Assembly (NCBI RefSeq): GCF_003385395.1
Contig: NZ_QNUG01000015.1
Coordinates: 35,161-99,160, forward strand
DNA: 64,000 nt
From: Epilithonimonas hispanica
GTDB taxonomy: Bacteria > Bacteroidota > Bacteroidia > Flavobacteriales > Weeksellaceae
Direction: 5' to 3'
The translations under genes were made by a program, and so were the position numbers. The notes below the pieces were generated by a model. It saw nothing but the letters and a program-made list of their open reading frames with translations. It made no database searches and was not told the origin of the DNA. The first letter of the stretch is position 1. Every line of letters begins with the position of its first letter. This document shows, piece by piece, positions 38,840 to 46,829 of the stretch.

Positions 38840-38866
38840 TCAACCAACATTCTACAACTTCGTCGC
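38840..38866 (-). repeat. REP-like hairpin unit at the right end
   Basis: On the minus strand GCGACGAAGTTGT pairs with two G-T wobbles and is followed by AGAATGTTGGTTGA. It is inverted relative to the left units. Confidence 0.6.
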
Positions 38867-38887
38867 TTTTATACAATATTTTAAGAA

Positions 38888-39697
38888 TTAAAAATCAACT
38901 TGGAAAGCTTTTTCTTCGTCAGATTTAATTCCTAAAGCTTCGTAAATATAATCGTAAGTAGAAAGCAAAACTGGCTTACCATTGTAAACACAAACATCGT
39001 GTTCAAAGTGTGCAGACGGTTGGTTATCAAGCGTTGTAACGGTCCAACCATCATTATGAAACTTCACTTTTTCTGTTCCAAGGTTAATCATCGGTTCGAT
39101 GGCAAGACAAATTCCGTCTTTCAGAACTTTCCCACTGCCCGATCTTCCATAATTGGGAACTTGCGGATCCTCATGCATTTGTCTTCCAACACCGTGACCA
39201 ACTAGCTCGCGAACAACGCCATAACCTTCTTTCTCGCAATGTTTTTGGATCGCATTAGAAATGTCTCCTACACGTTTCCCTCTCACACATTGTTCAATTC
39301 CTTTATACAAAGATTCTTTCGTAACTCTCAACAGTTTTTTAACCTCATCAGAAACTTCTCCTACTTCAAAAGTATAAGCATGATCGCCAACAAAACCATT
39401 CCAGAAAACACCACAATCTACGGATAGGATTGTACCTTCTTTAATAGGTTCAGCATTCGGAATTCCGTGAACGACTTGATCATTCGGAGAGATACAAAGT
39501 GAGGCAGGAAAACCGCCATAACCAAGAAACGCAGGTTCTGCGCCGTGGTCTTTGATAAAATCGTAAGCCAATTTATCAAGATGAAGTGTTGTAACTCCAG
39601 GTTTTATTTCTTTAGCTAACATACCTAGAGTTTGGGAAACTAATCTTGCACTTTGCTTCATCAATCGAAGCTCTTCTATATTTTTGAGTTGAATCAT
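38888..39697 (-). CDS. map: Methionine aminopeptidase, type I
   Basis: Removes initiator methionine from nascent proteins; 269 aa pita-bread fold. Metal ligands are recognisable in VDCGVFWNGFVGDHAYTFEV (two Asp), GHGVGRQMHEDP (His), AIEPMI (Glu) and a late SAHFEHDV (Glu). GHGVG and VHGIP are type I signatures. The N-terminus MIQLKNIEELRLMKQSARL has no zinc-finger extension. It is separated from the HAD gene upstream by a perfect inverted repeat. Confidence 0.96.
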   Translation of the reverse strand: MIQLKNIEELRLMKQSARLVSQTLGMLAKEIKPGVTTLHLDKLAYDFIKDHGAEPAFLGYGGFPASLCISPNDQVVHGIPNAEPIKEGTILSVDCGVFWNGFVGDHAYTFEVGEVSDEVKKLLRVTKESLYKGIEQCVRGKRVGDISNAIQKHCEKEGYGVVRELVGHGVGRQMHEDPQVPNYGRSGSGKVLKDGICLAIEPMINLGTEKVKFHNDGWTVTTLDNQPSAHFEHDVCVYNGKPVLLSTYDYIYEALGIKSDEEKAFQVDF

Positions 39698-39714
39698 TTT
39701 TATTTAGATATTGA

Positions 39715-39770
39715 GATAATAGACTGATAGATAATAGACCTCTAAATCTATTATCTATCAGTCTATTATC
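39715..39770. repeat. Perfect 24-bp inverted repeat, GATAGACTGATAGA family
   Basis: Arm 39715-39738 (starting GATAATAGACTGATAGATAA) is exactly complementary to 39747-39770, around the 8-nt loop CCTCTAAA, between the HAD hydrolase stop and the map start. It has no T-run. It is related to the degenerate element at 27065-27172. Confidence 0.85.
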
Positions 39771-39785
39771 TATAAGTCTTGAGCT

Positions 39786-40220
39786 TTACCAAAAAAGGCC
39801 TTTCTTCTTTTCTTTTTTCATTTTGGAGTAAGCGTGAACTTCGCCTCCTGCAACTTGAAATTCTATTCTTTCATTGATGATTTGATAAATTTCTCCCCAA
39901 CCTGGGAATCCGCCAAGATTTCTGTCATCAATGAAAAGGTCAGCATCAATTTTTCTGGATTGTGTTTCGGAATCGAAAACCTCGCCTTCAAAACTGGAAT
40001 TAACAGCATAAAACTCCAATCCGTTTTTTCTACAGAATTCTACTGCTTCTTCTAATGATTTTCCGTGGCGATAAGTCCAAAGAATCAATCTGTAACCTTC
40101 TCCTTGTAGTTTTTTTAAAGTTTCAAAAGCAAATGTTTTTGCCTTTCCAATTCCCGGATACGCATCATCTACAATAGTTCCATCGAAATCGATTGCTAAT
40201 TTTTTATTACTTTTTATCAT
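39786..40220 (-). CDS. HAD-like hydrolase (BT0820 type)
   Basis: A 144-residue small HAD phosphatase-like protein. Motif I is IDFDGTIVDD, motif II is LILWTYR, and the acidic motif IV is DLFIDDRNLGG. It lacks a large cap domain. It is similar to the BT0820 group of Bacteroidota hydrolases, whose substrate is not established. A TATATTTG -7 box (40255-40262) lies 34 nt upstream. Confidence 0.88.
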   Translation of the reverse strand: MIKSNKKLAIDFDGTIVDDAYPGIGKAKTFAFETLKKLQGEGYRLILWTYRHGKSLEEAVEFCRKNGLEFYAVNSSFEGEVFDSETQSRKIDADLFIDDRNLGGFPGWGEIYQIINERIEFQVAGGEVHAYSKMKKEKKKGLFW

Positions 40221-40254
40221 CTGTTTTTGAGTAAATAGTTGTTAAAAATGTCCG

Positions 40255-40262
40255 CAAATATA
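40255..40262 (-). promoter_or_regulatory. -7 box TATATTTG upstream of the HAD gene
   Basis: TAnnTTTG match on the minus strand, 34 nt before the ATG at 40220. Confidence 0.45.
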
Positions 40263-40435
40263 CGAAATATTAGATTGAGATAACATTCACTAAAATTCAA
40301 TTTTCCTGCCCAATTAATTTAAAAAATATCTTTCTAAAATGACTCAAAATTAGATCAATTTAATACAAAAATCCTACTCAGTAGATTTTTAATCACCTGA
40401 ATAGGATTTAGTTAAACTTAAAAGTGAAGATATTT

Positions 40436-41803
40436 TTACTTTTTAATAACTTTAATTGTTTGTATCTGCCCGTTCTTCAAAGTAACTTTCCCAATATAAT
40501 TTCCAGTATTCAAATCAGAAATATTTACTTTATTATTTTTGATTTCAGAATCTTTTACCAGTTGTCCTGCAACGTTATAAATTGAAATTCTGCTTGGTTC
40601 ATTTTTAGAAACAATTGTCAATTCATCTTTAACCGGATTTGGATAAAAACTGAAATTATTTTTATCAACATCATTCACAACCAGAATAGATTTTGAAAAA
40701 CCTCTTGCTTCAAAAACAAAATTATATCCATCATTTATTTCCCAAGTTTCGCCTTCATCATCCGATGTATAACAATAGCTTCCTGTGCCTGGCTGAGAGG
40801 TTGCTTCCCAAGTAAGATAATCTGTAAACTGAACCGGAACAGCTATTACTTCTACAAAATATTTCCCTGGTAATAACTCAGCTGGCTGATCAAAATCAAA
40901 TTCCAAATCCACAGCTACAACATCCAACGGATATCCCGGAACCGGCCAATATCCAAAATAGTTTTCTGTTCTGGGACCAATATTCTGGAAAGAATGGAGA
41001 ATCTCTCCCGGTGCATCATCTACAGAAGATCTGATATTGATTGTCGCATTCCTGATGTTTCCTAATTGCAATGTTGATATCTTGAAGCTTGTAAATGTAA
41101 ATTTGGTATTTTCCGGAACAATAATGTCATCTGCCTGAGATCTCCAAGGCATACTTCCACCCGCCTCGTAATCGTTACTCAGATTTCCTTGGCTAATAGG
41201 AGATCCATAATCCGGAGCTTGTTCTCCTGTATCATTACAGCTTCCGGAAATATTAAACACGTGATCATAATAAGAAAAACCGCCGAACCAATCCTCAGAA
41301 CCAAATTTTGAAAAACCGAACCTGCCTAATTTTGTTGTGTCCTGCTTGTTGATTTCCCAGCTTGCAGGTGTAGAATCTCCAGGTTTACCTTGTACAGATA
41401 GATAATATTTACCTTTGGGCAAATCAAAAGTTGATGGCAAATCCACATTGATCTCATAAGCCGAATTACCTTCAAAAGTATATTTGAATGTTTGAGAAGT
41501 CGGAAATATGCTTTCAAAAGACTTTATCAAATTTCCTGGCCTGCCTGCATTATCTGCATAAAAATAAACATTTACATAACTAAGATCAGCAGTTCCTTTC
41601 AGCGCATTGAATTTCACATTGTTCACTGTTAGAATTTTCCCGAACTCTACATCAAAATCCGAAGCAGATGTATATTCGTAAGTTCCGCCTGTCGAAATAT
41701 TTTCGCCGATTGCAATGCCGTCTGACACAACGCCATAATTGCAGTTTTGAGAAAAAGACATCACTCCGGACATCATCATCAAAAAAATCAAATTTTTCTT
41801 CAT
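40436..41803 (-). CDS. Secreted T9SS-sorted protein with an internal duplication
   Basis: Secreted or surface protein of 455 aa from MKKNLIFLMMMSGVMSFSQ (the frame reaches three codons further up). After the signal peptide there are two similar beta-rich segments of roughly 170 residues each. Each has a description of small changes (LSYVNVYFYADNAGRPGNLI; ATINIRSSVDDAPGEILHSF), an LPxGKYxxxV strand and a SWEI/TWEA motif. The last 75 residues (FSFYPNPVKDEL...NIYNVAGQLV-like) are a type A T9SS sorting domain. Function unknown, perhaps carbohydrate or adhesion related. Confidence 0.85.
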   Translation of the reverse strand: MKKNLIFLMMMSGVMSFSQNCNYGVVSDGIAIGENISTGGTYEYTSASDFDVEFGKILTVNNVKFNALKGTADLSYVNVYFYADNAGRPGNLIKSFESIFPTSQTFKYTFEGNSAYEINVDLPSTFDLPKGKYYLSVQGKPGDSTPASWEINKQDTTKLGRFGFSKFGSEDWFGGFSYYDHVFNISGSCNDTGEQAPDYGSPISQGNLSNDYEAGGSMPWRSQADDIIVPENTKFTFTSFKISTLQLGNIRNATINIRSSVDDAPGEILHSFQNIGPRTENYFGYWPVPGYPLDVVAVDLEFDFDQPAELLPGKYFVEVIAVPVQFTDYLTWEATSQPGTGSYCYTSDDEGETWEINDGYNFVFEARGFSKSILVVNDVDKNNFSFYPNPVKDELTIVSKNEPSRISIYNVAGQLVKDSEIKNNKVNISDLNTGNYIGKVTLKNGQIQTIKVIKK

Positions 41804-41950
41804 AAAAAACATATTATAATTATGGGATGCTAAACTATGTTACAATATCGGCAAATCCAACTGTAACACTTTCGAAATCCTTGATTTTGAAACAACAAAA
41901 AACAATTCAAAATACTAAAAATCAACAATTTGAATTTTAAAATTCAGATA

Positions 41951-43429
41951 TTATGAAGATTGATTTTTAGAAGCCTCACGAATGAAAACGGAAGGCGAAA
42001 TTCCTGTAATATTTCGGAAAACAGTTGCAAAAGAACTGTGCGAAGCGAAGCCACATTCTTCCGCCAAGTAACTTATTTTATAATTCTAATATTCTTTATG
42101 ATTATAAATTTTCTGACAGATGTAAGCAATTCTCAACTCATTAATGTAAGTATTGAAATTCTTTCCTTTATATTTATTAATGACTTCGGAAAGGTAGCTT
42201 GTATTGGTTTTGAGTTGAAGTGCGAGACTTGCAATCGTCAATTTTGAATTGGTAAATTTCTCCGACTCTTCAAACTTCTGAAGTTTCTCCAGCAAATCCT
42301 GCTCTACAGAATTAGGAATCTGAACAGATGAATCTTTCTGAATTTCCACTGCGGGTTCCAATTTATTTTCGGTGGAAACGATTTTATCAGATTCGAGTTT
42401 ATAGATGATATTCTCAAAAACTTTTCTTTCTTTTTTTCTTCGATAAAGCAAAAAGATAATTGCACCAGCCAAAACCAGAACAAAAACTGTCGCAATAATC
42501 ACAATATTTTTCTTAGAACTATCTGCATCAGAAATCGCATCTTTATAATCTTTCTGTTCTGCATTGATTGCGGACGAAATGGCTTTCATCTCACTTTCTC
42601 TAATGCTTCTGTTGAGCTTTATGAATTCCTCATTGTAAAGCGAATATTGAGATTGGTTATTCAAAGCTTTGTAATCCTTCGAAAGATTGTAATAGACATC
42701 GGAAAGCAGGCGCGTGTCCAAATCATTTTTGTGTTTCAGGACAATCTTCAAAGTATCAATTGCTCTTTGATATTCTTTTCTCCCAGCATAAACCTGAGAC
42801 AAAGCATTGTAAATGAAATAATTAATTTCCTTGTTGTAATTACTTTTGATAGCCAAAGCTTTATTCAGATAGATTTCCGCCGAATCGTTTTTAATATAAT
42901 AATAGGAATTCCCGATATTGTAAAGCGAACGTCTGTGATGATAAATCGCTTGCTCGTCAGGGTTTTTAACCAATTCAATTTCGCGGAGAGATTTTTTGTA
43001 ATACTCGCTGGCTTTTTGATAATTCTCTTCATCAAAATCGATGTTTCCAATTTCCAGATAAGATAAAGTTTTCAGCAATTTTTTCTTGTCACCTTCAGGT
43101 AATTTGTTGATTTGTTTGATAGCGTTATCAAGATAAAATTTTGCTTTATCATTGAGATTCAATTGAATATATTGATGAGCAATTGAACCATTCATTCTGG
43201 CAATCAATGCATAATCATTGGTTTTTTCTGCATATTCTTTGGCTTTGAAAAGTAATTCCGTTGATTTTTTAAGGTCATTATTTTTGAAATAAGAAACCGC
43301 TAAAGAAGCCAGTTCTTCACTTTTCTTTTTATTAAAGTCATTATCATTGGACAAAATATTCTGCCCAAAAACAAGACTAGCAATCAAAAAATAACAGAAA
43401 AAAAATCTGCGAAACATATCCATTCTCAA
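41951..43429 (-). pseudogene. TPR/AraC-type regulator interrupted by an in-frame stop
   Basis: A sensor-regulator with signal peptide (FFFCYFLIASLVFG), TPR repeats (about 25-290), one membrane span (IVIIATVFVLVLAGAIIFLLY) and a C-terminal AraC helix-turn-helix. The frame stops at TAG (42086-42088), after QKIYNHKEY in the middle of the DNA-binding domain. It then continues in the same frame with NYKISYLAEECGFASHSSF and FRNITGISPSVFIREASKN to a TAA at 41951. Leucine (TTG/TTA) is expected at the TAG, so one base change explains it. The product (447 aa) would lack the second helix-turn-helix and probably cannot bind DNA normally. Intact length would be 492 aa. Confidence 0.85.
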
Positions 43430-43478
43430 ATTAACGAAACTAATTTACATAAATAACCACAGTTCCAAAGCAATATTT

Positions 43479-43631
43479 TTTAATCGCAAAGTTTTTTCAA
43501 AATTCAAAGTTTCCAAAGCATCAATAAATTGATATTTCAAAGGCATTACTTAAAACATTAATTTTTCATCAACTTGTTGATTCTTTGGTTTCTTAAAAAA
43601 TCTTCATTCTCATAAAATCTTTGCATTAAAC
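43479..43631. repeat. Long inverted-repeat element, CGCAAAG family, copy 1
   Basis: Outer arms TTTAATCGCAAAG and its near complement CTTTGCATTAAA, with inner arms CCAAAGCATCAA and TTGATTCTTTGG. It is about 75 percent similar to the element at 49190-49345 over its length and includes the shared piece TCAAAGTTTCCAAA. Confidence 0.7.
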
Positions 43632-43635
43632 ACAT

Positions 43636-43662
43636 TAAAAAAGTCGGTAAAAAACCGACTTT
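43636..43662 (-). terminator. Terminator hairpin distal to gpmI
   Basis: Perfect stem AAAGTCGGT/ACCGACTTT (43640-43648 with 43654-43662) with T-runs on the minus strand. It lies about 195 nt past the gpmI stop, with a repeat element in between. Confidence 0.75.
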
Positions 43663-43705
43663 CCTATTTTATTTTATATTTGAATTTTAACCTTTTAATT
43701 TTTAT

Positions 43706-43823
43706 AAACACTTTAGTCACTTAAGATTAGAATGAATATTGATTTAAGTTTAATTAAGTTAAAAATCTAAAGATTTTTGAAACTTAAGCGTTCTTATGTG
43801 ACTTTTAAATAAACTTAAGTGTT
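43706..43823. repeat. Inverted-repeat element, CACTTAAG word
   Basis: Left arm AAACACTTTAGTCACTTAAG. The right side contains CTTAAG, CTTATGTGAC and CTTAAGTGTT, which together complement it with an 11-nt insertion. The arm is again two copies of a short word (CACTTTAG, CACTTAAG) joined by T. It lies just downstream of gpmI. Confidence 0.6.
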
Positions 43824-43856
43824 AAATAATTATTTGATTAATTCCTAAACAAATTC

Positions 43857-45383
43857 TTAGTTAGCTAGAACATTCCCTGTCATTTCTTCAGGAATATCTA
43901 CACCCATCACACTTAAGATAGTTGGAGCTACATCGCCCAATTTTCCTGGTGTCAAATTCCAAGTGTGGTCTTTGTCCATCACAATGAACGGAACCAAATT
44001 CGTAGAGTGTTGCGTGTTTGGAGAACCGTCTGGATTTATCATTACATCAGAGTTTCCGTGGTCTGCCAAGATGAAAACCGCATAACCGTGCTCATAGGCC
44101 GTCTCCGCTACTTTTTGAATGCAAGCATCCACAACTTCCGCCGCTTTTACCGCCGCTGAGAAAACACCTGTGTGACCTACCATATCTGTGTTCGCAAAGT
44201 TAAGAACTACGAAATCTGCTGATTCTTTTTCCAATTCCGGAACGATGGCGTTGGTAATATCGTAAGCTGACATTTCAGGTTTCAAATCGTAAGTCGGAAC
44301 ATCTTTCGGACTTGGGCAAAGCAAACGTCTTTCTTGAACGAATTCTGCTTCGCGACCGCCTGAGAAGAAGAATGTCACGTGTGGATATTTCTCAGTTTCA
44401 GCAATTCTGATTTGAGATTTTCCTGCAGATTCCAAAACTTCTCCCATTGTTTTCTGAAGAACATTCTCATCAAAAACAACTTTTACATTCTGGAATGTTT
44501 TATCATAATTGGTTAAAGTCACATAGTACAAATCCAACTTTTTCATTCCATACTCTGGAAAATCCTGCTGAGAAAGCACTTCTGTAATTTCACGACCTCT
44601 GTCTGTACGGAAGTTGAAAGAAATCACAACATCGTGTTCTTCGATTTTTGCAATTGGGAAATGGTTTTGAACATTCACGATTGGAAGGATAAACTCATCC
44701 GTAACATCCTCGTTATAAGAATCCTGAATCGCCTGAACAAAATCTTTCGACTCCTTCCCTACGCCATTTACCATCACGTCATAAGCCAGCTTCACACGCT
44801 CCCAACGCTTATCTCTGTCCATCGCATAATAACGGCCAATCAAAGAAGCCAATTTTCCGGTTGTAGATTTCATATGATTTAATAAATCTTCAATAAAACC
44901 TTTTCCGGATTTTGGGTCGCAATCACGTCCATCTGTGAAAGCGTGAACGAAAACTTGGTCTGTAAATCCAAATTCGTGCGCCGCCGTCAATAATCCTTTC
45001 AAATGGTTGATATGAGAATGCACACCACCATTGGAAACCAACCCAATGAAATGTACTTTTTTGTTGTTGGCTTTAGCATATTCGAAAGCATCTTGGATGA
45101 CTTGCTCTTTTCCAAGACTTCCGTTTTCTACAGCCATATTTAGTTTTACAAGGTTTTGGTAAACGACTCTACCTGCACCAAGATTCATATGTCCTACTTC
45201 CGAGTTCCCCATTTGTCCAGCCGGCAAACCAACCGCCAAACCGCTCGCTTCAAGTGTTGTATTAGGAAAGTTTTTAAGTGCCGAATCGATGAAAGGCGTA
45301 TTAGCCTGAGCAATGGCAGAAACTTTGTCATTAAGACCGATTCCCCAGCCATCTAATATTGCAAGAATTGCTTTTTTTGACAT
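43857..45383 (-). CDS. gpmI: 2,3-bisphosphoglycerate-independent phosphoglycerate mutase
   Basis: Interconverts 3- and 2-phosphoglycerate in glycolysis and gluconeogenesis; 508 aa alkaline-phosphatase-type metalloenzyme. It has the N-terminal metal site LDGWGIG, the phosphoserine in GNSEVGHMNLGAG, the inserted phosphotransferase domain (VHSHINHLKGLL, DGRDCDP), and the late metal ligands in NFANTDMVGHTG and ADHGNSD. A TAAATTTG box (45406-45413) lies 22 nt upstream of its start. Confidence 0.97.
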   Translation of the reverse strand: MSKKAILAILDGWGIGLNDKVSAIAQANTPFIDSALKNFPNTTLEASGLAVGLPAGQMGNSEVGHMNLGAGRVVYQNLVKLNMAVENGSLGKEQVIQDAFEYAKANNKKVHFIGLVSNGGVHSHINHLKGLLTAAHEFGFTDQVFVHAFTDGRDCDPKSGKGFIEDLLNHMKSTTGKLASLIGRYYAMDRDKRWERVKLAYDVMVNGVGKESKDFVQAIQDSYNEDVTDEFILPIVNVQNHFPIAKIEEHDVVISFNFRTDRGREITEVLSQQDFPEYGMKKLDLYYVTLTNYDKTFQNVKVVFDENVLQKTMGEVLESAGKSQIRIAETEKYPHVTFFFSGGREAEFVQERRLLCPSPKDVPTYDLKPEMSAYDITNAIVPELEKESADFVVLNFANTDMVGHTGVFSAAVKAAEVVDACIQKVAETAYEHGYAVFILADHGNSDVMINPDGSPNTQHSTNLVPFIVMDKDHTWNLTPGKLGDVAPTILSVMGVDIPEEMTGNVLAN

Positions 45384-45405
45384 TTTTAATTTTGTTTTGT
45401 TACTA

Positions 45406-45413
45406 CAAATTTA
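45406..45413 (-). promoter_or_regulatory. -7 box TAAATTTG upstream of gpmI
   Basis: TAnnTTTG match on the minus strand, 22 nt before the gpmI ATG. Confidence 0.5.
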
Positions 45414-45453
45414 CGAAATGAAAAAGTGATTGGGGAATTTTGGTGGGTGTTTT

Positions 45454-45660
45454 TTATCCTTTTTTTGTTTTGTTTGAAGCGTGAATCATCTGTTTTGCAA
45501 TTTCTTTTGCGTCCTCTAAATTCATTGAAGGTCTTACTTGTCCATAATTACTTCTGCTACCATCTAATTCAATTATCCAAACATAATTTTGTTCATCAAT
45601 TTCACAATTAAACAACTTACCTTCCACAATTAATTGAAATCTATTAATATTTTCCATCAT
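45454..45660 (-). CDS. Small hypothetical protein
   Basis: A 68-residue soluble protein (MMENINRFQLIVEGKLFNCE...) with alternating beta-like strands, a charged helix (NLEDAKEIAKQMIHAS) and a basic tail. No family recognised. It lies 18 nt downstream of the broken secreted-protein gene, on the same strand, so the two may have formed an operon. Confidence 0.6.
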   Translation of the reverse strand: MMENINRFQLIVEGKLFNCEIDEQNYVWIIELDGSRSNYGQVRPSMNLEDAKEIAKQMIHASNKTKKG

Positions 45661-45677
45661 AATATAATATCTGTCTT

Positions 45678-46116
45678 TTATTTTTTATAATTTTCTGGTG
45701 AAAATGGGTCGCTATTTGATTTAACAAGATTTTCACTTTTTAACTTTTTTAATAAATAATCAAAAGCATTTAAAACTCTTCTATCTATATTGGTCTTTAT
45801 CATCAAAAAACAATCGTCCTATATTAGAGTATCTTGTTTCATAGCTAGTATTATAATTTGGATTATCTATACATTCATTGCTATTAATACATTTAAATTG
45901 AATTTGAAATGGGTCAAAAGGATACCATCCTAATTCTATCTCTTTATAATAAAATTTGCCAACTTTTGTAATCACAACATTACCCTGATTATCAACACTT
46001 AAAATATTTTTATTTAAATTATTATTAATATAAGTAATAGTTTCTTCTTTTGTCATATTTTGAGAAAAGAAGAACTGAAATGAGATGAGTGTAAAAATTG
46101 TAAAGTATTTTTTCAT
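45678..46116 (-). pseudogene. Secreted hypothetical protein broken by a 4-bp tandem duplication
   Basis: Begins with a signal peptide (MKKYFTIFTLISFQFFFSQ), runs to FFDDKDQYR and stops at residue 111. At that point the + strand reads TCTATCTA (45780-45787). Removing one four-base unit restores Q-Y-R-RVLNAFDYLLKKLKSEN... to a stop at 45678-45680, giving a protein of about 145 aa whose end, DPFSPENYKK, looks natural. So the gene is most simply a recent frameshift mutant. Function of the intact form is unknown. Confidence 0.7.
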
Positions 46117-46268
46117 TAATTTAATGTTTTTAAAAAAATTTAGTTACCAAAAATATAAATTTAAACTTATATATAATAATATAAAATTTCATTAAAAACA
46201 ATTCCAAATCTTAACTTTCACCACTCAACTAATATCTGTAATTTTAAAGCCTCATTTAAAGATACAAA

Positions 46269-46601
46269 ATGGACTTAAGAGACCAATTAAAAAACCTTTT
46301 CCCCGAACACGAAGAACAGGATTTTCAAATGCCCGATGAAGCAAAAGAAAACTTCAAACAGAAAGAACCTTTGGTCTGCAAATTCGAGAAGAAAGGCAGA
46401 AACGGAAAACCTGTTACCCTAATCGAAGGCTGGGAAGGCGACGATGAAGGCTTGAAAGAAATCTCAAAAAAAATCAAAACCAAATTGGGAATCGGTGGCT
46501 CGGAAAAAGACGGTGTTATTATCATCCAAGGCGACAACCGTGACAAAATAATGACCATCTTAAAAGAAATGGGTTACAAAACAAAACGTGTTGGAGGATG
46601 A
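46269..46601 (+). CDS. SUI1/eIF1-like translation factor (YciH type)
   Basis: A 110-residue protein whose second half is the SUI1 fold: KFEKKGRNGKPVTLIEGWEG, then LKEISKKIKTKLGIGGS and GVIIIQGDNRDKIMTILKEMGYK. It is related to YciH, a bacterial homologue of eukaryotic initiation factor 1, thought to act on start-codon fidelity or as an inhibitor of initiation. It is the first plus-strand gene of the right half and is followed by an inverted-repeat element. Confidence 0.9.
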   Translation: MDLRDQLKNLFPEHEEQDFQMPDEAKENFKQKEPLVCKFEKKGRNGKPVTLIEGWEGDDEGLKEISKKIKTKLGIGGSEKDGVIIIQGDNRDKIMTILKEMGYKTKRVGG

Positions 46602-46650
46602 GAATAATTATTAATGATAAATGATGAATGATTTTATACTTGTAAGTAAA

Positions 46651-46788
46651 ACACAAAGACACAAGGAATCGTTGATTTATAAATTACTTTTTTAAGGCAC
46701 TAGGAGAATCATTGATTTTTTTTGACGTACAACTTTGTGCCTTAAAAACACAATCCTATTCATTAATAAACCTTTTGTGCCTTTGTGT
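46651..46788. repeat. Inverted-repeat element, CACAAAG word
   Basis: Left arm ACACAAAGACACAAGG, right arm CCTTTTGTGCCTTTGTGT, complementary apart from two bases. An inner pair AAGGCAC/GTGCCTT is nested inside. The arm is again two copies of one word (CACAAAG, CACAAGG). Confidence 0.7.
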
Positions 46789-46829
46789 AACTTCCAATCC
46801 TCTAATAATCTCTTCAGAAAAAACAATCT

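Larger units (their letters stand above)
38263..38866. mobile_element. Remnant REP-associated transposase element with inverted hairpin ends
   Basis: Hairpin units flank a dead IS200-like transposase. The left end starts GCGACGAAGTCGCGAAATGT at 38263. The right end, read on the minus strand from 38866, starts GCGACGAAGTTGTAGAATGT. So the outer ends form terminal inverted repeats, both with GCGACGAAG outermost. Extra units sit inside the left end. This fits a RAYT and its REP sequences. Confidence 0.65.

Noticed and set aside
39715..39770. Perfect inverted repeat as an intrinsic terminator or CRISPR-like unit
   Set aside because: No T-run on either strand and no repeat-spacer periodicity; no CRISPR array or cas gene is seen anywhere in the window.
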